A stretch of DNA of 25,432 nt from Spirochaetota bacterium (lineage in GTDB: Bacteria > Spirochaetota > UBA12135 > COTS27 > JAFLEE01): NCBI GenBank assembly GCA_017302015.1, contig JAFLEE010000074.1, positions 1 through 25,432 of the forward strand. Reading direction: 5' to 3'. The position numbers and the translations under genes are program-made. Shown piece after piece: positions 1-7,869 of this stretch (the stretch's first letter is position 1; each line of letters opens with the position of its first letter). The notes under the pieces were generated by a model. It was not told where the DNA came from and ran no database searches. It saw only the letters and a list, made by a program, of their open reading frames with translations.

Positions 1-142
1 CATCGAGGATGGCCGGATTGATCGGCACCGAGTTGCCCAGCAGCTTGATGGTGATCGGGGCGCCGACCGATAGAAACAGGTCCGAGGCCTTCTTCTCGGC
101 CATCAAGTGAAACAGTCTGTCCATCGCCTTGGGATCGCTCAT
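1..142 (-). CDS. pilT: PilT/PilU-family type IV pilus retraction ATPase (N-terminus only)
   Basis: Only the first 47 codons lie in the window; the gene runs off the left edge. The visible protein starts MSDPKAMDRLFHLMAEKK and continues with ASDLFLSVGAPITIKLLGN. This matches the N-terminal PAS-like domain of PilT/PilU hexameric ATPases (pattern LMxEKxxSDLFLxxGxP followed by a short IxxLGN strand). The ATPase core, with the Walker and Asp/His boxes, is outside the window. PilT-family enzymes depolymerise type IV pili from the cytoplasmic side of the inner membrane. The start codon overlaps the stop of the upstream Tat-exported Cys protein as ATGA, so the two are probably translationally coupled. 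PilU is at least as likely as PilT from the N-terminus alone. Confidence 0.8.
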   Translation of the reverse strand, partial: MSDPKAMDRLFHLMAEKKASDLFLSVGAPITIKLLGNSVPINPAILD

Positions 143-396
143 AGGGTTTGGTCCGTCCCGTTTTTGGCGCGGCGGGCTTTCAGGGATTCTTGGACCCCGG
201 CGGCCTCGGGGCGCTCGCAGGCGAAGAGTTCATGGCAGATCTCGCAGGGGCTCTTCCGCGGGCAACCTTCGGCCTCGGCCCTGCGGGACTTACCGATGGC
301 CACGGCGCCCAGGGCCGCGAGCGCCCCCAGGGCCCCCCCGCGCAGGGCGTGCTTCAGAAAGGCACGGCGCGCATCGGGTGTCGCTTCTGGCGTCAT
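139..396 (-). CDS. Small Tat-exported four-cysteine protein, family not recognised
   Basis: An 85-residue protein. Residues 10-15 are RRAFLK, a canonical twin-arginine (Tat) motif, followed by a hydrophobic stretch (about 18-35). Tat export implies folding, and often cofactor loading, in the cytoplasm. The mature part carries four cysteines at 45, 51, 54 and 60 (C-x5-C-x2-C-x5-C), a spacing that could bind an iron-sulfur cluster or zinc; that is inference. The C-terminus is basic (SLKARRAKNG). ATG at 396 was chosen because it forms an ATGA overlap with the upstream NHL gene, and GGGGGA lies just before it. A longer reading extending to 789 only antisense-shadows the NHL gene's other frames. 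The stop overlaps the pilT start. I do not recognise a named family. Confidence 0.8.
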   Translation of the reverse strand: MTPEATPDARRAFLKHALRGGALGALAALGAVAIGKSRRAEAEGCPRKSPCEICHELFACERPEAAGVQESLKARRAKNGTDQTL

Positions 397-1379
397 GGGG
401 TCCCCCGTTTCGGGCCTTCGCCGCCTCGGAAAATGCGGAGGCGATTGCGTTTGAAATCCAGCACATAGACGCGGCCCGAGGCATCGGCGGCGACGGCGGG
501 TGCCGGGCTTCCCCCAGCGAAATCTTCGCTCCCGGCAAGCAGCGCGAGGAAGCGCCCATCGGCCGAAAAAACCTTGGCGCGCAGGATGCCTTTTTCCCCC
601 GTGGCGAAACCGATGCCGGGGATGAGCGCGAAATGCGCGGGGTTGCAGCATCCGGGAAAATTGGAGATTCCCATGCCCGCGACGCCCCAACCGTTCAGGA
701 GGCGCCCGCTCGCGTGGTACTCCTCCAGGCGCAGGCGGCCCGTATTGGCCACCCACACCGTTCCCCGTTCGGTCGCGGCCACGTCGCACTGGGCGCTGGG
801 GAGGATGAGCCCGGCCTGTTTCGCCTGCTCATCGCGGGTGGCCACGGCCCCGAGGAGTTTGCCGCGGCGGTCCCAATGCCACACGTGCCGGCTGGCGAAA
901 TCGGCGCCCCAGGCGTCATCGCCCCGCACCGCGAGGGAGGTGAGGGAGGTTTTCGAATCGGGCTCGGGCCAGACGGCCGAGGGTTTCCCCTCCCGGGAGA
1001 GGACTTCGACATGGTTCCCGCAGCCGACGAAGATTTCATCCTCCACGGCCAGGCAACGGGCTCTGTCCGGCGCGGGGAAGGACCGAGCGGGCGTCCCGTC
1101 GGGGCGGAACTCCCGGATGAGATTTGATGCGAGCGCAAAGATCCTTCCCCCCGCATCCACCGCGAAGGCCGTCGTTTTTTCTTCTCCGAGGGAGAACGCG
1201 GAGACTTCGCGCCAACGGGGGACCTCCGCCGGGGTCGCGAGGTAGGGGGTGAGATCGTACTCGTGGGGGTTGTCGGTATCCCGGCTGGATTCGTGCCCCG
1301 CGATATGGAGCACCACGGCCACGAGGGCGCCCGCGGCGAGGATGAGCAGGAAGACGAGGGGGCCCTTCGTATTTCTCAT
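393..1379 (-). CDS. NHL-repeat-like beta-propeller protein, membrane anchored
   Basis: A 328-residue protein. Residues 8-26 form one hydrophobic segment, either a signal anchor or an uncleaved signal, so the rest is probably periplasmic. The body has repeating short strands of NHL/SMP-30 type (FAVDAGGRIFALAS, LAVRGDDAWGAD, VAATERGTVWVANTG, VAADASGRVYVLD), about six blades. A double-cysteine element GCCNP lies at 243-247, followed by a conserved-looking stretch with GFATGEKG and KVFSADG. ATG at 1379 was chosen because it overlaps the upstream stop as ATGA and directly precedes the membrane segment; an upstream in-frame start would add 28 basic residues. It sits between a PQQ propeller and the four-Cys Tat protein, so the three may form one extracytoplasmic complex (inference). 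Confidence 0.82.
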   Translation of the reverse strand: MRNTKGPLVFLLILAAGALVAVVLHIAGHESSRDTDNPHEYDLTPYLATPAEVPRWREVSAFSLGEEKTTAFAVDAGGRIFALASNLIREFRPDGTPARSFPAPDRARCLAVEDEIFVGCGNHVEVLSREGKPSAVWPEPDSKTSLTSLAVRGDDAWGADFASRHVWHWDRRGKLLGAVATRDEQAKQAGLILPSAQCDVAATERGTVWVANTGRLRLEEYHASGRLLNGWGVAGMGISNFPGCCNPAHFALIPGIGFATGEKGILRAKVFSADGRFLALLAGSEDFAGGSPAPAVAADASGRVYVLDFKRNRLRIFRGGEGPKRGTP

Positions 1380-2794
1380 GGGCGCCCCGCGAGGTCGATG
1401 CACGCCAGGCGCTTCAAGTCGCGCAGGAGCATGCGGCCGCCGACCAGGGCCAAGGGGCCCCACGCGTCGCGGCCGGAGAGGAGCTTCGCCTTCCCCAGGC
1501 GGCGGTAGCCCTTCCCGTCGGCCTTCGCCATGGTCAGGGTTCCCGCGTCATCGAGGATGAAAAACTTCCCGTCGGCGTAGAGGAAGGGCCCGAGACCGAA
1601 GCGCTCTTCCCGGCCGCTGGACCAGACTTGGGTCCCGTCGAGGCGGAGGCAGGCGAACTCCTGCTTGCGCGGGCCCGCATCGGCGGGGAGCACGGTGTAG
1701 AGCAGGCCGTCCACCAGGATCGGCGTTTGCTGTTCGCAGGCGAAGACTTCCTTGTCGGTCTTGAAGGCGATGCGGGCCCCGAAGGCGGCGTCCACCGTGA
1801 TCATGGCCCCGCCGCCGCCGTAGCCCGCGGTGACGTAGAGCCGGTCGGGCCCCACCGCGACCGGGGAGGGGGCGACCACCGAGAGGTTCCAGGCATTGCA
1901 TTTCCACAGGAGGCGCCCGCGGTCGGAGGCCTCGGCCGAGACCCCGACGACGCCCCCGAGGGCGCAATAGACGTACTGCCGCTTGCCCTGGAGCGTCATG
2001 GCCACCACCGAAGAATGGGACATGCCCCAATCGTCGGGATTGGGGGTGCGCCACAGCACGCGCCCCGTGGCGGCGTCGACCCCGATGAGGAGGTCCCGGC
2101 CGCCGGGGGCCAGCACCACCGAGGGGCCATCGCCCAGGGGGCATTGCCCGGCGTACCAGAGGGGGATCTTGGTGCCCTGCTCCTTGGGGAGGTCGAGCCC
2201 CCAGGCGAAGTCCCCGGTGAGGGCATCGACGCAGAGCACATGGCATTTGGGCCCGAGGCTCACCACGTGGCGCCCCACGAGGGCAGGTACGGTGCGCGAG
2301 ATGCCGTGGTTCCGCTTGATGTCGAGCTTATAGCTGCGCCGCCAGATCTCCTTGCCGTCCGCGAAGGAGAGGCAGCGCAATGCATCGGCGCGCTCGGCCT
2401 CGTCGTAATCGAGGAGGTAGACGCGGCCGTCCTTCACGGCGGGCCCGGCGTAGCCCTCGCCGAGATCCACGGTCCAAAGAATCCGCGGGCCGCCGGGGCC
2501 CCAGGCATCGGCCAGGCGCACGCCGTCTTTGGCGATATTGTCGCCGTCGGGACCCCGGAACATGGGCCAAGCCCCCCCGAGGGAAGACGGGGCGCCGGTG
2601 CCCTTTCGGAAGATCCCCTCGATCTTCACCGAGGCCCCCGGGCGCTGGAGGAGTTCCCGATTGAGGGACTCTTTTTCTTTCGGGACCCGGAGGACGACCG
2701 ACTGCGGGGCCCGGGCGTTCAGGACGAAAAGGAGGCCGAGGGCCCCGAGGGCCGCGGCGAGGCCCATGAGAAGGAGCGGGGAAGGACGCCGCAT
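1376..2794 (-). CDS. PQQ-like (BamB-type) beta-propeller protein, copy 1
   Basis: A 472-residue protein with an N-terminal membrane segment at about 7-25 (LLLMGLAAALGALGLLFVL), so it is probably anchored in the inner membrane or exported. From about residue 95 it has the PQQ_2 / BamB-like propeller fold: WPMFRGPDGDN opening, then repeated blade motifs such as GYAGPAVKDGRVYLLDYD, DGKEIWRR, LIGVDAATGRVLWRT and LRLDGTQVWSS. There is no catalytic quinoprotein signature that I can see, so a scaffold, binding or assembly role is more likely than dehydrogenase activity. It is longer than the other two propellers because of a ~70-residue linker after the membrane helix. Start 2794 precedes the membrane helix; no clear ribosome binding site is seen. 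The stop overlaps the NHL gene start. The gap to the upstream propeller is 35 bases, suggesting one operon. Confidence 0.85.
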   Translation of the reverse strand: MRRPSPLLLMGLAAALGALGLLFVLNARAPQSVVLRVPKEKESLNRELLQRPGASVKIEGIFRKGTGAPSSLGGAWPMFRGPDGDNIAKDGVRLADAWGPGGPRILWTVDLGEGYAGPAVKDGRVYLLDYDEAERADALRCLSFADGKEIWRRSYKLDIKRNHGISRTVPALVGRHVVSLGPKCHVLCVDALTGDFAWGLDLPKEQGTKIPLWYAGQCPLGDGPSVVLAPGGRDLLIGVDAATGRVLWRTPNPDDWGMSHSSVVAMTLQGKRQYVYCALGGVVGVSAEASDRGRLLWKCNAWNLSVVAPSPVAVGPDRLYVTAGYGGGGAMITVDAAFGARIAFKTDKEVFACEQQTPILVDGLLYTVLPADAGPRKQEFACLRLDGTQVWSSGREERFGLGPFLYADGKFFILDDAGTLTMAKADGKGYRRLGKAKLLSGRDAWGPLALVGGRMLLRDLKRLACIDLAGRP

Positions 2795-2829
2795 GCGGCC
2801 ACCGGGGGGCGTGGGGGACCCTCTCGCCT

Positions 2830-4050
2830 TCAGTCGAGGTCGAAGACGCCGAGTTCCAATTTGGTGCGCGCGATGAGCTTCTTCTCGGCCACGATGGGGG
2901 CCGTCCAGCATTGCCCATTGGCGGCGAGGGGGGCCGCGAGGCGCCCGAGTTCGCTATAGCCGGCGGGATCGGCCTTCACGAGGATGAGATCGCCGCTCTT
3001 GCCGTTCATGGCGATGAGCGCGTCGTCCACCAGGCAGAAGCCGCCGAACTCGAGGAGGCCCTTGGCGCTCCATTTGAGTTCCCCGGTGGCGGGGGCGAGG
3101 CAGGCCAGGTCGGGCTCGTTATTGGCGTAGAGGAAGCCCTTGTGGAGGATGGGCGTGGAGAAGCGCGATTTGGCGTTGCGGTTGCTGTAGACGAACTCGG
3201 CCTCCGCGCCGGAGATTTTGAGCAGCGCGCAGCCGTGGTTGTAGGAACTCGCGATGAAGACCTTATTCCCGTCGAGGGCGATGGGCATGGCGCCGTTGAT
3301 GTCGTAGGCCGTCTCCCAGGGCGCGCTCCAGACTTGCTTGCCGTCGGCCGCGTCGGCGCCGTAGATGCCCTTGGCCATGAACAGCAGGTATTGCTTCTTC
3401 CCGTTGATCTCGGCGATCACCGGGGTCGCATAGCTCACCGCCGAGAGTTTGCCTTGTTCGCCCACCGTGCCCTGCCAGAGGACGTTGCCGGTTTCCTTAT
3501 CGAGGGCCACCGGGTTCGCGCTGCCGCCGGGGCAGACGATGACGCGGTTCCCGTCGATGAGGGGCGAGAGCGATTGGAGCCATTGGGGTTGGCGCCCGCC
3601 GAATTTCTGGAGGATATTCACGGACCACGCGGGCTTCCCGGTTTTCGCGTCGAGGCAATGGAGGAGGCCCAGGCGGCTTAAGGTATAGACTTTCCCGTTG
3701 TCGTAGGCGGGGGTGGAGCGGCAATAGCCGTAATTGGGTTTGCCCGCGTCGGCGTAGGCGAACCGCCAGATTTCCTTGCCGCTCTTGGCGTCGAGGGCGA
3801 GCACGACATCGTTCTCCCCGTCGCGGTCGACGATATAGAGGACACCCCGGGCGACGGCCGGCCCGGCGTACCCGTCGTCGTGCATGTTCAGTTTCCAGGC
3901 GAGTTTGGGGGGCTTGGCGGCCCAATCCTTGTTGACCCCCGTTTCGGGAGAGGTGAAATTGCGTGCCACGCCTCCGAATTGCGGCCAATCCGCGGCGAAA
4001 ACCGCCATAAGGCTTGCGAGGATCGCTCCAAAGATCTGTTTGGTGGCCAT
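2830..4050 (-). CDS. PQQ-like (BamB-type) beta-propeller protein, copy 2
   Basis: A 406-residue secreted protein with a signal peptide (about residues 1-19, ending VFAADW). The propeller starts with DWPQFGGVARNFTSPETG, the usual opening of this PQQ_2 family, and carries repeated blade motifs: GYAGPAVARGVLYIVD, LDAKSGKEIWRF, LDAKTGKPAWSV, LDKETGNVLWQG, AADGKQVWSA and ATGELKWSA. It is clearly paralogous to the upstream gene: both share the CPGGS-NPVA element and STPILHKGF/TSPILHKGF. The ATG at 4050 is preceded by CCAGGAG with ordinary spacing, so this mRNA is leadered. An extended -10 and a dyad lie upstream at 4111-4135. No enzyme function can be assigned; a periplasmic binding or assembly role is a guess from fold only. 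Confidence 0.87.
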   Translation of the reverse strand: MATKQIFGAILASLMAVFAADWPQFGGVARNFTSPETGVNKDWAAKPPKLAWKLNMHDDGYAGPAVARGVLYIVDRDGENDVVLALDAKSGKEIWRFAYADAGKPNYGYCRSTPAYDNGKVYTLSRLGLLHCLDAKTGKPAWSVNILQKFGGRQPQWLQSLSPLIDGNRVIVCPGGSANPVALDKETGNVLWQGTVGEQGKLSAVSYATPVIAEINGKKQYLLFMAKGIYGADAADGKQVWSAPWETAYDINGAMPIALDGNKVFIASSYNHGCALLKISGAEAEFVYSNRNAKSRFSTPILHKGFLYANNEPDLACLAPATGELKWSAKGLLEFGGFCLVDDALIAMNGKSGDLILVKADPAGYSELGRLAAPLAANGQCWTAPIVAEKKLIARTKLELGVFDLD

Positions 4051-4090
4051 GGGACGACTCCTGGAAACTCCCGTTTGGCCTTGGTCGGCC

Positions 4091-4103
4091 CGGGGAATCC
4101 CCG
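4091..4103. repeat. 13-base palindrome in the leader of propeller copy 2
   Basis: CGGGGAATCCCCG is a perfect dyad about a single central base. It lies at or just after the transcription start predicted from the extended -10 at 4111-4119. It could be an operator or a small leader hairpin. Confidence 0.4.
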
Positions 4104-4110
4104 ATATTCT

Positions 4111-4119
4111 ATTTTATCA
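4111..4119 (-). promoter_or_regulatory. Extended -10 promoter for propeller copy 2
   Basis: On the minus strand this reads TGATAAAAT, a TGn extended -10 with a near-consensus hexamer. No good -35 is placed 17 bases upstream, which fits extended -10 promoters. The predicted start is near 4104, giving a leader of about 54 bases before the ATG at 4050. Confidence 0.5.
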
Positions 4120-4120
4120 T

Positions 4121-4135
4121 TGACAAAGATTGTCA
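4121..4135. promoter_or_regulatory. Dyad TGACA-N5-TGTCA, possible operator
   Basis: TGACAAAGATTGTCA has perfect 5-base half sites around a 5-base spacer. It lies one base upstream of the extended -10 at 4111-4119, covering the spacer and -35 region. This is where a repressor or activator would act. The half sites also sit in an AT-rich island within a GC-rich genome. The regulator is unknown. Confidence 0.4.
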
Positions 4136-4194
4136 GGTTTGAAGGATTTTAAGGTGCCTCTCCGGCTCGAATCGGGGTTCATCCCCATGGGGAC

Positions 4195-5460
4195 CTAATT
4201 CAGATCGATCACGCCCACCCGCCAGAGGCAGCGCATCACGATTTTTTTATCCGCGAGGATGGGTTGGGACCAATTCTGGCCCCCGCCGCTTAAGGGATTC
4301 TTAAGGCGTCCCAATTCGGTGTACGCGCCGGGATCGGCCTTGGCCAGGACGAGATCGCCGGTTTTTCCGGCCAGGGCGATGATGAGGTCGTCGGCGATGA
4401 GGAAGGCGCCCTTCTCGAAGCCTTCGGCGCGCCAGCGGATGTCCCCCGTTCGCGGGTCGGCGCAGACGAGGGAGCCGGGGCGCTCGGGATCGACGACGGC
4501 ATAGACGAACCCCTTGTGGAGGATCGGCGAAGTGAAATGCATGAGGAGGCCGCCGTTGGACCAGCCGAGGGTCGCCTGGCTGTTGGAGACATGCACGAGC
4601 ACGGCGCCCTGCTTGTAACTGGCCCCGATCAAGATCTGGTGGGGTCCGACGACGAGGGGGAGCGAGGCGTGTGTGTCGAAGGGCGTGCGCCAGGGAAAGG
4701 CCCATCGTTGGCGGCCCGTCTCGAGGTCGGCCCCGAAGAGCCCCTGGGCCAGATAGAGGATGAATTGGCGCCGGCCGTCCACGACATCCACCACGGGCGT
4801 GGCGTAAGTCGAGGGAATCTGGTAGTCGTTGCTGCCGCTGGCGAAGGAGACCACGTCGCCTTTCCAAAGGGTGGCGCCCGTCTGGGGGTCGACGGCCACG
4901 GGATTATTGCTGCCGCCGGGGCAGAGGATGAGGCGCCCGCCCTCGAAGAATGGCGATGCGGAATAGCGGAACTCGGGGATGCGGCCCCCGTAGCGCTCCG
5001 CCATGTCGAAGGACCACTGGCGCGCCCCGGTGGCGGCGTCGAAGCAGGACACGAGGCCCCAGCGGCCGACAGTATAGACGCGCCCGCCGTAGACCGTGGG
5101 GGTGGTGCGGGCCTGGCCATAGAGCGGCCCGCCCGGGTCGCTCCAGCCATTGGACCACAGGGGCCTCCCCGTCGCGAGGTCGAAGGCCCGCAGGATATTG
5201 CTCTCGAGGCTCCGCACCCCGTCGGGGTTGGGGGCGTGGTCGATGATGAAGACCCGGTTGCTGGAAACGGAAGGCCCGCAATAGCCGCGGTCGGAGAGCG
5301 GTTGGGTCCAGATCACTTTCGGCGCGCGCTCGCCCCAATTCGTGTTGAATCCGGTCTCCCCGGAAATGCCATTGCGCTCGGGGCCGTGGAAGCAGGGCCA
5401 ATCCCCCGGGAAAAGGGGAGACGCCAGAAAAGCGAGGATTGCGGGGAAAGTGGCGCGCAT
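4195..5460 (-). CDS. PQQ-like (BamB-type) beta-propeller protein, copy 3
   Basis: A 421-residue secreted protein with a signal peptide (about 1-18, before GDWPCFHGPERNG). The family opening and blades are clear: GYCGPSVSSNRVFIIDH, FDLATGRPLWSN, FDAATGARQWSF, VDPQTGATLWKG, DLETGRQRWAF and DPRTGDIRWRA. CPGGSNNPVAVD and TSPILHKGFVYA match copy 2 closely, so copies 2 and 3 are tandem duplicates. The last blade (KTGDLVLAKADPGAYTELGRL) is also shared with copy 2. The start at 5460 has TAGGA a few bases upstream. A 144-base gap with its own promoter signals separates it from copy 2, so the two may be transcribed independently. Its molecular function is unknown. Confidence 0.87.
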   Translation of the reverse strand: MRATFPAILAFLASPLFPGDWPCFHGPERNGISGETGFNTNWGERAPKVIWTQPLSDRGYCGPSVSSNRVFIIDHAPNPDGVRSLESNILRAFDLATGRPLWSNGWSDPGGPLYGQARTTPTVYGGRVYTVGRWGLVSCFDAATGARQWSFDMAERYGGRIPEFRYSASPFFEGGRLILCPGGSNNPVAVDPQTGATLWKGDVVSFASGSNDYQIPSTYATPVVDVVDGRRQFILYLAQGLFGADLETGRQRWAFPWRTPFDTHASLPLVVGPHQILIGASYKQGAVLVHVSNSQATLGWSNGGLLMHFTSPILHKGFVYAVVDPERPGSLVCADPRTGDIRWRAEGFEKGAFLIADDLIIALAGKTGDLVLAKADPGAYTELGRLKNPLSGGGQNWSQPILADKKIVMRCLWRVGVIDLN

Positions 5461-5481
5461 CGGTCCTAGGGAAGGCGCAGA

Positions 5482-5490
5482 ATCGTATCA
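5482..5490 (-). promoter_or_regulatory. Extended -10 for propeller copy 3
   Basis: The minus strand reads TGATACGAT, an extended -10 with a weak hexamer and no visible -35. It lies 21 bases before the ATG at 5460, leaving room for the TAGGA ribosome binding site. Confidence 0.35.
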
Positions 5491-5590
5491 TCGGACCGCC
5501 GGCCCGAGCTTCGTCGCGGGAAGCCCCGATCCCGCCCTCTTCCGAGGGGGCATTGCTGGGTGAAAGCATTGGCCTCGTCTATGGCCGGGC

Positions 5591-5607
5591 GCGTCGGGCC
5601 CCGACGC
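5591..5607. terminator. Strong inverted repeat after the DUF2341 protein A gene
   Basis: GCGTCGGG and CCCGACGC form a perfect 8-base inverted repeat around one base. It starts 8 bases after the TAA stop at 5615-5617 (minus-strand direction). No T-tract follows, so if it is a terminator it is a GC hairpin without the canonical tail. Confidence 0.4.
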
Positions 5608-5614
5608 CCCCGAT

Positions 5615-7798
5615 TTATTGGAGGTAGAAGAGGAGCCGGCGCGTCTGGTCCAGCTTGGAGCGGTCGCTCCCCAATTTCGGGTAGGTGTATTCCAGCAACC
5701 AAGTGCCCGCGCTCAAGTATTTCTTGAGCGTCTCGGAGGGGATGCGGATGCTCGGGTCGGCGGGGGAGGCCGATCCATCGAAGAGCGTCACCCGGCGCCC
5801 CCCGGCGAGGGGGGTCGCGGCGATGACCACGCGGATGGCGGCGTTGCTCGCCGCGGGGATGGAGAGCCGCAGGAAGGGGGCCTGGGAAGGCGCGAAGGCG
5901 ACGGGGTCCAGCCGCGAAAAGGCGTTGCTGGCGTTCGACAGGATGGCCGCGGCGTCGAAGATCCAGTGGATCGTGAGGCTCGTCTCGGGCATCACGAAAT
6001 TGGTGACCAGGAAGGCGCCGCCCCAGGCGACCGGGGTGAAATTGGTGAGCGCGATCGCCGCGGAGGAGTACTGGCCGAGCCAAATCGCCTCGCCATTGGC
6101 GTTGTTCGTGCGCGTGCCGTCGGCGGGATTGGAGCTGGGCGACGGGCCGACCACCCGGCCCGAAGGCCAGGGGACCCCCGTGGAATCCGCCGATCGCACG
6201 GTGAGGGTCGAGGCGATGACCACGGTGAAGGCGAGTTGGGCGGAGTTCGTCGGCGCCCCGTCGGCGTTGGTGCAACTGAGGACGGCGGTGTAGGTCCCGG
6301 TGGGCAGGGACGGGGAGGCCGACCAATCCCAGGCGCTCGTCGGGGTGACCGGTTGGTTGTAGACCTGGGCCAGCGAAGCGTTGGTGATCATCAGCCGGGC
6401 GCTGGCCATGCCCGCGGGCGAGACGTAGCCCCGAAACGGCGCGCCTTGGGCCACGAGCGAGCCGACGTTGGTGATGGCGGTGTAGGTCAGAAAGGCCATG
6501 GAGGGGGGCGCCGCCCCGTTGTCGCGGCCCATGTTCGTGGCCAGGAGGGTGTTGGAATATTCCGTGACGATCCAATTGGAGGGGCGGGTGATGAGGGAGT
6601 AGCGGAACTCGTCCCCCCAGCCCCAGGGGGAATTGCGCGCGGTGAAGGGGCCCGCCCCGCCCGTGAGGCCGCCGAAAATGTAGAGATCGGCGATGGCGTT
6701 GGTGGGGGGGAAGGTGCCGGTGAAGAAATTGGTGGTGACGTCGTTGTATTGCAGGAAGAGTTTCCCGGCATCGCCGCCGCCGGAGAGGCTGTAATAGGAC
6801 CAATTGCTGTAGGGCTCGGGGTGGCTATTAAACACGTTGTTGAGGTTCGTCAGCCGGCCCACGTTCCCGGTCGATCCCCGGGTGATGAAATAGGACTGCA
6901 ATTGGTTCGCGGGCGTGTAGGAGAGGACCCCCTTCCCGTCGGTCGAGCCGGCCGAAGAGGCCTGCTGGAACGCCGCGAGCACGGCCTCCATATTGGTGTT
7001 CGAGACCGGGCCGCCATAGACCACGTTCGTGCCCATGTAGGAGGCGTTGGAGGGCCAGGTCATGTGCTTGAACCAGAGGGACATGGTGAGCGAATTGCTG
7101 TTGGTGATCATCGAGCGCACGCTCGCGTTCAGGTTGACCGTGCGGATGCGAATGCCGTTGACGGCGCTGCTGGGGGCGCAGGTGGAGAAATAGCCCCGGG
7201 AGCCGCCGATGCCTGCGGCGTTGCTCGAGAGGTGCACGCCGATCTGGTCCGAATCGTTGGTGTAGCGGGTGCTGTCGCGCGGTCGGCCGGTGGTATTGGC
7301 CAGGTGGTAGACCGCGATGAAGTTCGCATCCCACACGTTCGAGGCGATCGCGGGGGTGGCCAGCGTGGCGGGGGCGAGGGCGAGGCTTAGGGCGGTATTG
7401 CTGGCGCTGAAGGCCTTGGTGGCGCCGCTATTTCGCCAGTACATATAGATGGCGGTCTTATTGGTGAAGGAGGGCACGCAGACCCAGGCCACGAGGGATT
7501 TGGAGGCGTGGTCGAATTGCTCCACTTCGTGGAAGAGTTGCTTGCCGCCGACGCCGGCGAAGGTGATATCCCCCCCGTCGGCCATCAGGTTGTCGAGCCA
7601 GGCCGCGTTGGTGAGGGAGATGAGCACGGGGAAATCCCGCAGTGGGCTGGCCGGATCGGCGGGGGAGAGATTGGTGATGAGGAGGCGCTTCTGGTATCCC
7701 GTGTCGATCCAAGGATCGCTCTCGGCGGCCCACGCGGGGCACCCCAAAATGAAGGCCCAGACGAGCAGCGAGGCTGCGATCGGGCGTGTCGATTTCAT
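5615..7798 (-). CDS. DUF2341-domain surface protein A
   Basis: A 727-residue secreted protein. It has a signal peptide (about 1-24, ending CPAWA) and a DUF2341 domain at about 36-125 (DFPVLISLTNAAWLDN, DGGDITFAG, KQLFHEVEQFDH, LVAWVCVPSF). A concanavalin/LamG-like region follows at about 160-420 (FIAVYHLANTTGRP, SLWFKHMTWPSNASYMGTN, NWIVTEYSN), then an Ig-like segment ending near 535. The last ~105 residues are a domain shared with the two paralogues (RLSIPAASNAAIRVV, GGRRVTLFDG, SAGTWLLEYTYP, RRLLFYLQ). DUF2341 proteins are usually extracellular, sugar- or surface-related; the exact role is unknown. AGAGGG lies 7 bases before the ATG. It is 71 bases downstream of the PorV-like gene, in the same direction. 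It is rich in Asn, Thr and Ser. Confidence 0.85.
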   Translation of the reverse strand: MKSTRPIAASLLVWAFILGCPAWAAESDPWIDTGYQKRLLITNLSPADPASPLRDFPVLISLTNAAWLDNLMADGGDITFAGVGGKQLFHEVEQFDHASKSLVAWVCVPSFTNKTAIYMYWRNSGATKAFSASNTALSLALAPATLATPAIASNVWDANFIAVYHLANTTGRPRDSTRYTNDSDQIGVHLSSNAAGIGGSRGYFSTCAPSSAVNGIRIRTVNLNASVRSMITNSNSLTMSLWFKHMTWPSNASYMGTNVVYGGPVSNTNMEAVLAAFQQASSAGSTDGKGVLSYTPANQLQSYFITRGSTGNVGRLTNLNNVFNSHPEPYSNWSYYSLSGGGDAGKLFLQYNDVTTNFFTGTFPPTNAIADLYIFGGLTGGAGPFTARNSPWGWGDEFRYSLITRPSNWIVTEYSNTLLATNMGRDNGAAPPSMAFLTYTAITNVGSLVAQGAPFRGYVSPAGMASARLMITNASLAQVYNQPVTPTSAWDWSASPSLPTGTYTAVLSCTNADGAPTNSAQLAFTVVIASTLTVRSADSTGVPWPSGRVVGPSPSSNPADGTRTNNANGEAIWLGQYSSAAIALTNFTPVAWGGAFLVTNFVMPETSLTIHWIFDAAAILSNASNAFSRLDPVAFAPSQAPFLRLSIPAASNAAIRVVIAATPLAGGRRVTLFDGSASPADPSIRIPSETLKKYLSAGTWLLEYTYPKLGSDRSKLDQTRRLLFYLQ

Positions 7799-7869
7799 GC
7801 CATTACCCTCTTCGGACCCCCTATGGGACGCGCGAGGGCGGATAGGACGAAGCGAAAAACCGGGGCGTT

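Noticed and set aside
1628-2959. A 443-codon plus-strand frame opposite propeller copy 1
   Set aside because: It is a composition shadow of the minus-strand gene and crosses the boundary between two real genes.
5618-7390. A 590-codon plus-strand frame opposite DUF2341 protein A
   Set aside because: It is low-complexity Gly/Arg/Val/Glu-rich sequence with no signal or motif; the minus-strand gene has clear domains.
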